Positions 45,714-54,760 of a stretch of DNA of 64,000 nucleotides are shown here, one piece after another. The DNA comes from Opitutaceae bacterium (lineage in GTDB: Bacteria > Verrucomicrobiota > Verrucomicrobiia > Opitutales > Opitutaceae), in contig JAEUHC010000027.1 in assembly GCA_016794785.1 (NCBI GenBank), positions 1 to 64,000 on the forward strand, written 5' to 3'. A model generated the notes under the pieces. The model worked only from the letters and a program-made list of their open reading frames with translations, did not search any database and had not been told where the DNA came from. The position numbers and the translations under genes are program-made. Position 1 is the stretch's first letter, and the number at the start of each line of letters is the position of its first letter.

Positions 45714-46886
45714 ATGCGCTTCGCACGTCTCTCAGCCCTGATCCTTTGCCTGGTTTCGCTCTGCTGCGCCGCGGATGCATCCGCAACCTATCGCATCGAG
45801 GTTTCGACGATTCTGACGGGCCGGGGCAGGCAGCTCTACACGCAGTCGCGCGCCGCGCTGATTCCGGGCCGGAATCCGCGCGTCATCCTCACGACGCAGG
45901 AGACCGACCCGACCGGATCGCACGGTTACAAGGACATGTTCATGGTCGAGTCCGTGGATTTGGGCCGCTCATGGTCGGCGCCGGCGCGAATCGACAGCCT
46001 GCGTCGCTCGCGGATGCCGGAGGGCCACGATTTCGTGATTGGCGACGTATGCCCGCAGTGGCACGCCGCGACACAGCGGGTGCTGGCGACGGGCAAAACT
46101 TTTGGCTTCCGCGGCGGCACCACCGAGGACCGCGGGTTCGAGCGCGTGTCCTATGCCGTTTTCGATCCGCGCGCCAACTTGTGGAGTGGTCTGCTCCTGC
46201 TCGATCTGCCCGCGGCGGACCATGAAGGGAAGCCCTTCCTCGAGCCCAACGCCGGGTGCCACCAGCGCGTCGATTTGCCGAATGGCGAGATATTGCTGCC
46301 CATCCGGTATCGCAAGGATCCGAAGGTGCGCCACTACACCACGATGGTCGCGCGCTGCCGTTTCGACGGCGCGACGCTCACCTACATTGAGCACGGCTCC
46401 GAATTCATGATTCCGCGTGAGCGTGGACTCTACGAACCGTCGGTCACGGCCTTTGGCGGGCGCTATTTTCTCACCATGCGCGCGGACCACTCGGCTTTCG
46501 TGGCGCGAGGAAAGGACGGGCTGAACTACGAGCCATTCATCGAATGGCGCTTTGATGACGGTGCCGTGCTGGGCAGCTACAACACCCAGCAGCACTGGCT
46601 CGTGCAGGGCGGCACGCTCTATCTGCTCTACACGCGCCGGGGCGCGAACAACGACCACGTGATGCGCCACCGCGCGCCCATCTTCATGGCCGAAGTGGAC
46701 GCCGAGCGGCTCGTCGTGCGCCGCGCGACCGAGCGTGTCGTCTTCGCCGAGGAGAACGCCGACCTCGGCGCCGGCTTTGGCGTGCTTGACGTAAGCGACC
46801 GGGAAAAATGGGTGATCACTTCCGAGATACCCACCAAGGGCAGCCGTGATTACAACCGTGTGCTGCTGGCCCGGCTCATGTGGTGA
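45714..46886 (+). CDS. BNR/sialidase-superfamily secreted protein
   Basis: 390 aa with a signal peptide (MRFARLSALILCLVSLCCA). It has a beta-propeller pattern with one clear Asp-box-like segment (VESVDLGRSWSAP) and conserved-looking blade segments (RVDLPNGEILLPIRYR, LYEPSVTAFGGRYFLTMR, HWLVQGGTLYLLYTRRG). The usual sialidase FRIP arginine motif near the N-terminus is not seen, so activity as a sialidase is uncertain; it may act on another glycan or only bind. It is between the regulator and the TonB receptor gene, so a role in the same pathway is likely. Confidence 0.78.
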   Translation: MRFARLSALILCLVSLCCAADASATYRIEVSTILTGRGRQLYTQSRAALIPGRNPRVILTTQETDPTGSHGYKDMFMVESVDLGRSWSAPARIDSLRRSRMPEGHDFVIGDVCPQWHAATQRVLATGKTFGFRGGTTEDRGFERVSYAVFDPRANLWSGLLLLDLPAADHEGKPFLEPNAGCHQRVDLPNGEILLPIRYRKDPKVRHYTTMVARCRFDGATLTYIEHGSEFMIPRERGLYEPSVTAFGGRYFLTMRADHSAFVARGKDGLNYEPFIEWRFDDGAVLGSYNTQQHWLVQGGTLYLLYTRRGANNDHVMRHRAPIFMAEVDAERLVVRRATERVVFAEENADLGAGFGVLDVSDREKWVITSEIPTKGSRDYNRVLLARLMW

Positions 46887-46966
46887 TGTGCCCACTCCGA
46901 ATCCGCTTCGCAGCGCCCTGCTTCCGATGTCGATGGCGCCGTTTGTCCAAGCGTCGACCTCCCATT

Positions 46967-46984
46967 AGCTGACGATCGACAGCT
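46967..46984. promoter_or_regulatory. 18-bp near-perfect palindrome upstream of the TonB receptor
   Basis: AGCTGACGATCGACAGCT matches its reverse complement at 16 of 18 positions (the two A/A positions differ). It lies in the 269-bp intergenic space, 172 bp before the receptor start. LacI-type operators have this size and symmetry, but no second copy was seen. The remainder of this space, apart from this and the site at 47065, shows nothing I can name. Confidence 0.4.
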
Positions 46985-47064
46985 CACGCCCCCACGCTAG
47001 TTCATGAAATTCCAGCTGTCCGCGGCGCGCTGAGCACGGCGGAGGTGGCTCGCGGATTTGGGCC

Positions 47065-47085
47065 GTGGTCGCGCGCGCATACCAC
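47065..47085. promoter_or_regulatory. Candidate operator, copy 2, upstream of the TonB receptor
   Basis: The site begins GTGGTCGCGCG and ends CGCGCATACCAC, with GTGGT/ACCAC ends around an 11-base centre. The last 12 bases are identical to those of the site at 45646. It lies 71 bp before the receptor ATG, a fitting place for repression of the downstream operon. Confidence 0.5.
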
Positions 47086-47155
47086 TGGTTTCCGTTTGTT
47101 GGCGGCAGGACAACGCTCCAGGTTGGCCTGTCCTCACCCGTCAACCCCGCTTCCT

Positions 47156-50100
47156 ATGAGCCTACCGTCGCCGCTGCGCGCGCTTGTCGCGTTTGTCTTT
47201 GTCTGGATCGCCAATCCCGTCCGCGCGCAATCGGCCGCTGGCGTGGTGGAAGGCCGCGTGTTCAACGCCGCCACCGGCTCCGCGCTGGTCAATGCTCGCG
47301 TGGTCCTTGAGGGCGCCGCGCCCGCGCGAGAGATCATCACGGACGAGAGCGGCTCATTTCGCTTTGCCGGCGTGCCAGCGGGCGAGGCGCGGCTCGCCGT
47401 CACCTACCTTGGGATGACACCGCAGGGCGCGACCGTCAGTGTGTCCGCGGGCGGCGTCGCCCAGCGCGACTTCGAACTTGCGCTCGCGCGTGGGGCCCGC
47501 GGGTCGCCCGCGCCCGGCGAGGCTGTGCGGCTGGACGCCTTCACGGTCGTTGAAGATCGCCAGATGAGCGCGCAGGCCATCGCGATGAACGAGCAGCGCA
47601 ACGCTCCGAACATCAAGAATGTCGTCGCCATCGACGAGTTTGGCGACCGCGGCAGCGAGAACATCGGCGAGTTTCTCCTCTTCCTGCCTGGCGTCTCCAT
47701 CGCGACCTCGGGCTCGGAGCCGACGACCGTCGCGCTGCGCGGCTTCCCCGGCAACAACACCGGCCTCACGGTGGATGGCGGTGAGATGGCGAGCTCCTTC
47801 GGCGGCAACACCCGCTCGCTCGATCTGCGTGAGATGCCCATGAACAACGTCTCGCGCGTCGAGGTGACCAAGGTGCCCACGCCGGATCTGCCCGCCACGG
47901 GCCTCGGCGGCTCGATCAACTTGATCACCCGCAGCGGCTTCGAGTCGCGGACGCGACGCTTCGCTTTCAACACCTACACCCAGTTCCACAATCGCAACGG
48001 CCTCACGTTTGATGGCGGACCGCGCAACCACAACTCCGACAATTCGCCGGACTTCATCCAGCCGTCGTTTGATTTCAGCTACCAGCATCCCGTGAACCGG
48101 CGTCTCGCCTTCACCATCGGCGGCTCCCGCACCTGGCGCTTCAAGCCGATGGAGACTGGCACCAAGGAGACCGACGAGTCACCCACTTGGGATCAAGTGC
48201 GCCTCGTGCAGACGACGAGTCAGTGGAACTCGCTCGCCCAGACCTTCAAGACGCTCCAAGGCTCGTTTGGCGTCGACTGGCGGCTGAGCGACACCGACAT
48301 GCTCACCGCGAGCGTCCAGTATCGCGACTACAACCTCTACATCACGCGCAGCGTGCTCGGCTTCGCCTACGGTGCGGGTGCGACCGGCGGGCCTACGTTC
48401 ACACAGGGTGCGGCCACCGGAGTAGGCACGGTCACCATGAACGGCAGCGGAGAAAATGTGGATGTGATCACCGAGACCAAGCACTACAACCTCCGCTACC
48501 GCCACCGCGGCGCGCTGTGGCGCATCGACGCCGCGGGCTCGTTTTCGATCTCGGCCTCCGATCGCCTGGAGATTGACAAGGGCTTCTTTAACCTCGCGCC
48601 TGCCACGCTCACCGGCGTGGTGTTGCGGGGCGACGACATCCCGTCCTCCGGCGGCACGATCCCCACGCGCTACAGCGCGACCCGCGGTGGCGTGCCAATC
48701 GACCCCTATGACGGTGGCAACTACACGCTCGGCAATCCCACCACCAACCAGCCGGATTGGAACACCCACAAGCAGAACCTCCGTCTCGATGTCGCGCGCG
48801 ACTTTGGCCGCGAGGTGCCGTTCACGATCAAGGTGGGCGCCGCCCTTGATCGTTTCGCCACGGATCAACGCCGTTACGCCAAGACCTGGAACTTTCGCCC
48901 CAATGGCTCCACCGCCGCCGCTGATCGGCTGGCGAGTCGCTTCGACGTGTTTGACGAGGCGTTCAACGCCGACGCACCCACGGTGTTCGGCCGCAAGGTC
49001 CGCTGGATCAGCGGCCAGAAGATGTTCGATCTCCATCGGAAGAATCCCTCGTGGTTCATCCTCGATGAGGCGCAGATTCATCAGGACTTCGTCAACAACT
49101 CACGCCAGCTTCGCGAGACCATCTCGGCCGGCTACGTGCGCGCCGACGCCCGCCTTTTCCGCAACCGCCTCTGGCTCGTCGCCGGCGTGCGCTACGAACG
49201 CACCGACGACAAGGGCAGCGGCCCGCTCAACGACATCAACGCCCAGTTCCAACGGAACCCCAACGGCACCTTCGTCGACGGCAACCCGACTCTGCCCGGC
49301 ATCCAGCGTGTGCCACTGAGCTCGGACCCGCTTGTGCTCCGGAAGCTCCGCTTCCAGGAGCGGGCGGCCCAGTCTGACCGCAGCTACGATGGCTATTACC
49401 CGAGCGTGAACGCCTCGTTCAATCTCACCGAGAACCTCGTCCTGCGCGCCGCTTACGCGCAGACGCTTGGCCGGCCCAACACCTCGTTCATTATCCCCGG
49501 CACCACGATCTCGGATCCCGACGTCGCGAATCCCACCATCTCGGTCAACAACACCGGGCTCCGCCCCTGGAGTGCGCGGAGCTACGATCTGTCCCTCGAG
49601 TCCTACCAAATCAAGGACGGCTTCGGCTCGATCGGCGTCTTCCGTAAAAGCGTGAAGGATTTCTTCGGCAGCGTGACGACCGCCGCCACTCCCGAGCTGC
49701 TCGAACAATACGGCCTTGAGAATGATCCCGCGCTGCGCACCTACAACTTCGTCACCCGCACCAACGCCGGCGACGCCCAGATCGACGGCTTCGAGGTCTC
49801 CTACCGCCAGTCGCTCACCTTCCTGCCTTCCTGGGCCCGCGGCTTTCAGGTCTTCGTCAACTACACCAAACTCAACCTTGCCGGCAGCAACACGGCCGAC
49901 TTTTCCGGTTACAACCCCAAGTCTCTTGGCGGCGGAATCAACTTCGTCCGCGGTCGCCTTGGCTTGAGGAGCACGATCAGTTATCTGGGCGACACGCGCA
50001 CCTCCGCCGTCGCCGCCAGCGCCACGGTGCCGGCGGGCACCTTCAACTACCAGAAGAAGCGCACGCGAATCGGGATCAACGCCACCTACAGTCTCACTCG

Positions 50101-50251
50101 TCGCTATTCTCTCTACGTCTCCGTGGTGGATTGGGGCGGGTTTGTGCAGGATCTCCAGCGCTACGCTCCTGCAACTCCGGAGTATGCCCGTCCGACTCGC
50201 TGGCAGGAACTCGGCTTCTACACCAACATCGGCGTGCGTGGCAGTTTTTGA
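47156..50251 (+). CDS. TonB-dependent receptor of the probable sialoglycan locus
   Basis: 1031 aa from the ATG at 47156, chosen for the signal peptide (LRALVAFVFVWIANPVRAQS). A carboxypeptidase-regulatory-like domain follows (VVEGRVFNAATGSALVNARV, VTYLGMTPQ). The plug contains NIGEFLLFLPGVSIATSGSE, VALRGFPGNNTGLTVDGGEM and GLGGSINLITRSGF. The long barrel ends in LGFYTNIGVRGSF. It should import the glycan fragments freed by the sulfatase and sialidase encoded just downstream (gaps 38 and 36 bp). Confidence 0.92.
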   Translation: MSLPSPLRALVAFVFVWIANPVRAQSAAGVVEGRVFNAATGSALVNARVVLEGAAPAREIITDESGSFRFAGVPAGEARLAVTYLGMTPQGATVSVSAGGVAQRDFELALARGARGSPAPGEAVRLDAFTVVEDRQMSAQAIAMNEQRNAPNIKNVVAIDEFGDRGSENIGEFLLFLPGVSIATSGSEPTTVALRGFPGNNTGLTVDGGEMASSFGGNTRSLDLREMPMNNVSRVEVTKVPTPDLPATGLGGSINLITRSGFESRTRRFAFNTYTQFHNRNGLTFDGGPRNHNSDNSPDFIQPSFDFSYQHPVNRRLAFTIGGSRTWRFKPMETGTKETDESPTWDQVRLVQTTSQWNSLAQTFKTLQGSFGVDWRLSDTDMLTASVQYRDYNLYITRSVLGFAYGAGATGGPTFTQGAATGVGTVTMNGSGENVDVITETKHYNLRYRHRGALWRIDAAGSFSISASDRLEIDKGFFNLAPATLTGVVLRGDDIPSSGGTIPTRYSATRGGVPIDPYDGGNYTLGNPTTNQPDWNTHKQNLRLDVARDFGREVPFTIKVGAALDRFATDQRRYAKTWNFRPNGSTAAADRLASRFDVFDEAFNADAPTVFGRKVRWISGQKMFDLHRKNPSWFILDEAQIHQDFVNNSRQLRETISAGYVRADARLFRNRLWLVAGVRYERTDDKGSGPLNDINAQFQRNPNGTFVDGNPTLPGIQRVPLSSDPLVLRKLRFQERAAQSDRSYDGYYPSVNASFNLTENLVLRAAYAQTLGRPNTSFIIPGTTISDPDVANPTISVNNTGLRPWSARSYDLSLESYQIKDGFGSIGVFRKSVKDFFGSVTTAATPELLEQYGLENDPALRTYNFVTRTNAGDAQIDGFEVSYRQSLTFLPSWARGFQVFVNYTKLNLAGSNTADFSGYNPKSLGGGINFVRGRLGLRSTISYLGDTRTSAVAASATVPAGTFNYQKKRTRIGINATYSLTRRYSLYVSVVDWGGFVQDLQRYAPATPEYARPTRWQELGFYTNIGVRGSF

Positions 50252-50289
50252 GCGACGCCGCCACGCTGATCCCACAGCTTGGTGACCTT

Positions 50290-51852
50290 ATGCGCTTACC
50301 TCGTCTCCCCGTTGTTTTTCCGTTCCTCTTGGTCGCGGCTTTTGTCGGGCCCCGCAATTTTGCCGCCCAGCAAAGCGCCCCCGCCGCACCCAACATCGTC
50401 CTCATGCTGATCGACGACATGGGGATCATGGACACTTCGGTGCCTTTCCTGACCGACGCCTCCGGCCAGCCGCGCCGCTATCCGCTCAACGACTTTTACC
50501 GCACACCCAACATGGAGCGGCTCGCCGCGCGCGGCGTCCGCTTCAATAATTTCTACGCCATGAGCGTGTGTTCGCCCACGCGTATTTCGATTCTCACTGG
50601 CCAGAACGCCGCGCGGCATCGCACCACCAATTGGATCAATCCTGATCGCGACAACGCCGGACCCGAGGGTGCGCCCGATTGGAACTGGCGTGGATTCAAG
50701 CGGGGCGACGTCACGCTCGCCTCGTTGCTGCAAGCCGGCGGCTACCGCACCTTCCATGTGGGCAAGGGGCATTTCGGACCACGCAACTCAGAGGGTGCCG
50801 ACCCGAAAAACTTCGGCTTCGATGTGAACATCGGCGGTTCATCCATCGGCGCGCCCGCCAGCTATTATGGGAAACAGAACTTCGGCGATCCCGCTGGTAA
50901 AACTGGCAAACGCGCGGCGAGCGCGGTCCTCGGCCTGGAGAAATACCACGGGCAGGATATTTTTCTCACCGAAGCACTCACTCTTGAGGCGAACGCTCTC
51001 GTCACTGACGCGGTCAAAGCGACGAAGCCCTTTTTTCTCTATTTTCCGCACTACGCCGTGCACGCGCCTTTCAACTCGGATGCACGCTTCGCCGCCCACT
51101 ACGCCAATTCCGGCAAGCCTGCGCCCGCCCAGGCGTTCGCCACGTTGATTGAGGGCATGGACAAGTCGCTCGGCGATGTGCTCGACCACCTCGAGAAGCT
51201 CGGCGTCGCCGAGAACACACTCGTGATTTTTCTGGGCGACAACGGTTCGGATGCGCCGCTCGGCCACCAGCACGAGGTCGCCTGCGCCGCGCCGCTCCGC
51301 GGCAAGAAGGGTTCGCACTACGAGGGGGGCGTGCGCGTGCCCTTCATCGCTGCTTGGGCCCGGCCGAATGCCGCGAATGCGTTTCAGAAGCGCCTGCCCA
51401 TCGCCGCCGGCGCCGTCCAGCCGCAGCTCGCCGCCGTCTATGATCTCTTTCCTACGCTGCTGGCGCTCACGGGCCAGTCCGCACCGGCGGGCCATGCCGT
51501 GGACGGCCGGCGGCTCGATGCCCTGCTCGCGGGCCGGCGTGACACCACGCGGCCCGAGACCTTCCTGATGCACTACCCGCACGCGCCGCACCGCTCGGAC
51601 TATTTCACCACCTACCGCAACGGCGACTGGAAGGTCATCTATCACTATTACCCGAGCGAGGTCTCCGAGGGCTCTCACTATCAGCTCTATCATCTCGCAC
51701 AGGATCCATTTGAGCAGCGCAACCTCGCCGCGGCCGAGCCAGCCCACCTGCGTCGTCTCATGCAGGAACTCGCGGCCGGACTTGAGTCGCAACACGCCGT
51801 TTATCCCGTGGAAAAGACGACACGCGCGCCGCTCAAGCCCAAGGTGCCGTAG
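50290..51852 (+). CDS. Secreted sulfatase
   Basis: 520 aa from the ATG at 50290 with a signal peptide (LPVVFPFLLVAAFVGPRNFAA). Metal-binding Asp pair in LMLIDDMGIMD (Asp42-43), formylglycine motif C94-S-P-T-R, and later GKGHFGPRN and LGDNGSDAPLG. The ending VEKTTRAPLKPKVP is short and basic. It is of the family that acts on sulfated sugars, with mucin O-glycans or glycosaminoglycans plausible because a sialidase gene follows. It differs in its details from the sulfatase at 1960, so it is probably not a recent duplicate. Confidence 0.9.
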   Translation: MRLPRLPVVFPFLLVAAFVGPRNFAAQQSAPAAPNIVLMLIDDMGIMDTSVPFLTDASGQPRRYPLNDFYRTPNMERLAARGVRFNNFYAMSVCSPTRISILTGQNAARHRTTNWINPDRDNAGPEGAPDWNWRGFKRGDVTLASLLQAGGYRTFHVGKGHFGPRNSEGADPKNFGFDVNIGGSSIGAPASYYGKQNFGDPAGKTGKRAASAVLGLEKYHGQDIFLTEALTLEANALVTDAVKATKPFFLYFPHYAVHAPFNSDARFAAHYANSGKPAPAQAFATLIEGMDKSLGDVLDHLEKLGVAENTLVIFLGDNGSDAPLGHQHEVACAAPLRGKKGSHYEGGVRVPFIAAWARPNAANAFQKRLPIAAGAVQPQLAAVYDLFPTLLALTGQSAPAGHAVDGRRLDALLAGRRDTTRPETFLMHYPHAPHRSDYFTTYRNGDWKVIYHYYPSEVSEGSHYQLYHLAQDPFEQRNLAAAEPAHLRRLMQELAAGLESQHAVYPVEKTTRAPLKPKVP

Positions 51853-51888
51853 AATTATTTCACTCCATCAAACCAGCTCAGTCACCCC

Positions 51889-53004
51889 ATGCGCTTCGCT
51901 TCACATCTCTCGTTTGCGTTATCCTTTCTCGTCGCCTCGCTCACCATAAGCGGGGCCGAGCCCGTGCAGCTCGATGTCTTCGTGTCAGGTCAGGACGGCT
52001 ACCACACCTATCGCATCCCCTCGATCATCCGGGCGCAGAACGGTGCGCTCCTGGCCTTCTGCGAGGGACGCAAGGCCGGAGGCGGCGATTCGGGCGACAT
52101 CGATCTCCTCGTGAAGCGCTCGACCGACGATGGCCGTTCATGGAGCGCCGAGAAGGTTTTGTGGGACGATGGCGCGAACACCTGCGGCAATCCGTGCCCC
52201 GTGCTCGATGAGACCACCGGCACGCTTTGGCTCCTCCTCACGCACAACCTCGGCACTGACCGCGAACGCGACATCGCCGCCCGCACCGCCAAAGGCACTC
52301 GCACCGTCTGGGTGACGAGCTCGACCGATCACGGCGTCACGTGGGCCAAACCCGCCCAGATCACCGCCTCGACCAAGGATCCCTCGTGGACGTGGTATGC
52401 CACCGGCCCCGGCGTCGGCATCCAGATCAAGCACGGCCCGCATGCCGGCCGTCTCGTCATCCCGTGCGACCACAACTACGATGATCCCGTGGAGAAGAAA
52501 CACCTCTCCGGTTCGCACACGATCTACTCCGATGATCGCGGCAAGACTTGGAAACTGGGCGGCGTCATCCGGCCCAAGGTCAACGAGTGCCAGGTCGTCG
52601 AGCTGGCCGATGGCCGCGGCACGCTGCTCATGAACATGCGCTCGAACCACGGCCGCAATCTCCGCGCGCAGGCCACGAGCGGCGACGGCGGCCTCACTTG
52701 GACGAGCCCCGCCGATGCCCCCGCGTTGATCGAGCCCGTCTGCCAAGCCAGCCTGATCCGGCACACCTCGGGCCTTCTCTTGTTCTCGAATCCCGCGGCG
52801 AAGACTCGCGTGAACCTCCTCGTGCGCTCCAGCACCGACGACGGCGCGAGTTGGCGCGATGTGGTGACGTTGCACGCCGGTCCCTCAGCCTACTCGAACT
52901 TGATTTCGCTCTCCCCCACCGAGGCGGGCTGCCTCTATGAGCGCGGCGAAAAGCGACCCTACGAGAAAATCACTTTTGCCCGCTTTCCGATCGGCGTCCG
53001 CTGA
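51889..53004 (+). CDS. Exo-alpha-sialidase (GH33)
   Basis: 371 aa with a signal peptide (SHLSFALSFLVASLTISGA). The N-terminal YRIPSI holds the arginine of the RIP motif. Five Asp-boxes are visible: STDDGRSW, STDHGVTW, SDDRGKTW, SGDGGLTW and STDDGASW, giving a six-bladed propeller. CEGRKAGGGDSGDIDLL contains the acid-site Asp region, and the later NECQVVEL and ERGEKRPYEKI have the Glu and Tyr of the nucleophile pair. It releases terminal sialic acid. It is last in the TonB receptor-sulfatase-sialidase operon and convergent with the NanM-like gene. Confidence 0.92.
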   Translation: MRFASHLSFALSFLVASLTISGAEPVQLDVFVSGQDGYHTYRIPSIIRAQNGALLAFCEGRKAGGGDSGDIDLLVKRSTDDGRSWSAEKVLWDDGANTCGNPCPVLDETTGTLWLLLTHNLGTDRERDIAARTAKGTRTVWVTSSTDHGVTWAKPAQITASTKDPSWTWYATGPGVGIQIKHGPHAGRLVIPCDHNYDDPVEKKHLSGSHTIYSDDRGKTWKLGGVIRPKVNECQVVELADGRGTLLMNMRSNHGRNLRAQATSGDGGLTWTSPADAPALIEPVCQASLIRHTSGLLLFSNPAAKTRVNLLVRSSTDDGASWRDVVTLHAGPSAYSNLISLSPTEAGCLYERGEKRPYEKITFARFPIGVR

Positions 53005-53013
53005 CCCCATCGG

Positions 53014-54063
53014 TTAACGCGGTTCAAGCGGCGCCGCCCACACCTGCGTTGAGCGCACGCCCGGTCGGGCTTCGCCGCCCGGCACGACAATCTGTCCGCG
53101 CCAGATCGTGAGCGGCGTGGTGACGAGCGAGAATGGCATATCACCGGCGCGGCTCCATGCCTTCGTCGCCGGATCGTAGGCGAGCATATCACGCGGGAAA
53201 CCCCGGTGCGCGGTGGGCTCGGTCGCGACCTGCGTCCCGTCGTCGCCGCCCAGGACGAGGAGTTTCCCGTGCACCGCTGGTGCGAGTGCCGGCGCAGCCA
53301 CCGCGACGCGCGGCAAATCCGCGACTCGTTCCCAGCCGCCGGCGGGGGTTAAACGATACGCGTCGCGCAACCATTCGCGAGTCACCTTGCCGGCGGCGTC
53401 CGTCACTAGCCGGGCCCCGCTGAAGAGATAGAACGCGTCGCCCTGCGCTCCGCCCACAGCGAGGATGCGTTCCGGTCCCGGCCAAGCGGGTAGCTCGCGC
53501 CAGCCCTCCGCCCGACGATCGAGATCGAGCCGGTAGGCCGTGCGCAGTGCAGTGGTGGAGTCGGGTCGCTCCACGCCGCCGGCGAGGTAGATCGCCCGGC
53601 CCACCCGCGCGCCGGCCATCAACGCCAGCGGGCGGGGCAGGGCGGGCCAAGCCGTGTAGGTGAACTGGCGGCCGTCCCATCGGGCGAGCCAGACGCTGGA
53701 GAAATTCCGTTGGGCGTCGCCGCCGCCGATCAGCAGCACGCCCTCGTCGAGCGTCACCGCGACGCCGTAGCCGCCCGCGGCCGGCAAGCGTTCCACGCGC
53801 CGCCACTCCGCGGCGCGGGGTTCCAGCAGGAATGCATCGTCGTGCCAGACTTTCGTGCCGCCCTCCCACGGGCGCTTGTCGGGAAAGTTCGCGCCGCCCG
53901 CCACGAACAACGCGCCACCGGTCACGCCCGCATAGCTGCCCGCGAAACCTTCGCGGTCGGGGATGTCAGGCAATCGCGTCCAGCTTAACGAAGGGGAGGC
54001 TGCCGCTGCAGCGAGTGCGGGAGAAAACACGACAAGGCAAACGGCGAAGAGGACGAAGCGCAT
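53014..54063 (-). CDS. N-acetylneuraminate epimerase-like Kelch protein (NanM type)
   Basis: 349 aa from the ATG at 54063, with a signal peptide (MRFVLFAVCLVVFSPALAAAA). The first blade opens WTRLPDIPDREGFAGSYAG and ALFVAGGANFPDKRPWEGG, the signature of cyclically permuted mutarotase or NanM proteins, and later blades repeat the GG-W Kelch pattern. NanM speeds conversion of alpha- to beta-N-acetylneuraminate in the periplasm so that freed sialic acid is taken up faster. It stops 10 bp from the sialidase gene end, convergent, which supports the sialic-acid reading of this locus. Confidence 0.84.
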   Translation of the reverse strand: MRFVLFAVCLVVFSPALAAAAASPSLSWTRLPDIPDREGFAGSYAGVTGGALFVAGGANFPDKRPWEGGTKVWHDDAFLLEPRAAEWRRVERLPAAGGYGVAVTLDEGVLLIGGGDAQRNFSSVWLARWDGRQFTYTAWPALPRPLALMAGARVGRAIYLAGGVERPDSTTALRTAYRLDLDRRAEGWRELPAWPGPERILAVGGAQGDAFYLFSGARLVTDAAGKVTREWLRDAYRLTPAGGWERVADLPRVAVAAPALAPAVHGKLLVLGGDDGTQVATEPTAHRGFPRDMLAYDPATKAWSRAGDMPFSLVTTPLTIWRGQIVVPGGEARPGVRSTQVWAAPLEPR

Positions 54064-54184
54064 GATCGGAAAGGGAACGTGCACGACGGTGGCCGGTGAG
54101 GCGAGACTCGCGCAGTGGTTTCCTTGCTGCACCTCTGCGCTCGCCGCTTGCGCGGACGCGGCGGGCGCATACAAAACGGAGCCG

Positions 54185-54760
54185 ATGCCGATCTACGAGT
54201 ATTACTGTCCGGACAACCACACCATCTACCAATTTTACGCCAAGACGATGGCGCAGGGCGCGACCACGCCGCCTTGTCCCGACAATCCCAAATTTCGCCT
54301 GAAAAAAATGCTCTCCGCCTTTGCCATCACCGGCGGCGGGGCGGGGGACGAATCTTCGGAAACGAAAACCGCTGATCCCGCGGCGAGCGCGGAGGACCGG
54401 CGCCTGGAGGCCGCGATGGACTCGATGGAGCGCGAGTTTTCCGGCATGAACGAAGACAACCCGAAGGACATGGCGCGCATGATGCGCCGCATGGCCGAGG
54501 TCAGTGGCGAGAAGCTCGACGGCCAGCTCGAGGAGGTCGTGCGCAAACTCGAGGAGGGGGCCGATCCCGATTCGTTGGAGGACGCGCTCGGCCCCGACCT
54601 GCCCAATGAAGATTCCGGCGATCCCGAGAGCGGAGGCATGGGCCTTGATGCTGATTCGCCCCCGATGCTCGGCGAAGCGGCCAAGAAGGAGGCACGCCAT
54701 CGCTTCAAGGCGCGGCGCACCGCGCCCCGCCGCGATCCCAAGCTCTACGATTACCCATGA
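54185..54760 (+). CDS. FmdB-like small protein with an acidic tail
   Basis: 191 aa from the ATG at 54185. The opening MPIYEYYCPDNHTIYQFYAK matches FmdB zinc-ribbon proteins, but only two Cys are present (CPDNH and, about 25 residues on, CPDNP); the usual two CxxC pairs are gone, so the zinc site may be absent or use His. The rest is a Met/Glu-rich helical part (SMEREFSGMNEDNPKDMARM) and an acidic Gly/Pro/Asp tail ending in basic RRDPKLYDYP. It overlaps the monophosphatase start by 4 bases (ATGA), so the two are translationally coupled. Function unknown. Confidence 0.75.
   Translation: MPIYEYYCPDNHTIYQFYAKTMAQGATTPPCPDNPKFRLKKMLSAFAITGGGAGDESSETKTADPAASAEDRRLEAAMDSMEREFSGMNEDNPKDMARMMRRMAEVSGEKLDGQLEEVVRKLEEGADPDSLEDALGPDLPNEDSGDPESGGMGLDADSPPMLGEAAKKEARHRFKARRTAPRRDPKLYDYP

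Noticed and set aside
46887..47155. Extended TonB receptor start at 47045
   Set aside because: The extra 37 residues lack signal-peptide character, and the segment holds the candidate operator; the ATG at 47156 opens the signal peptide.
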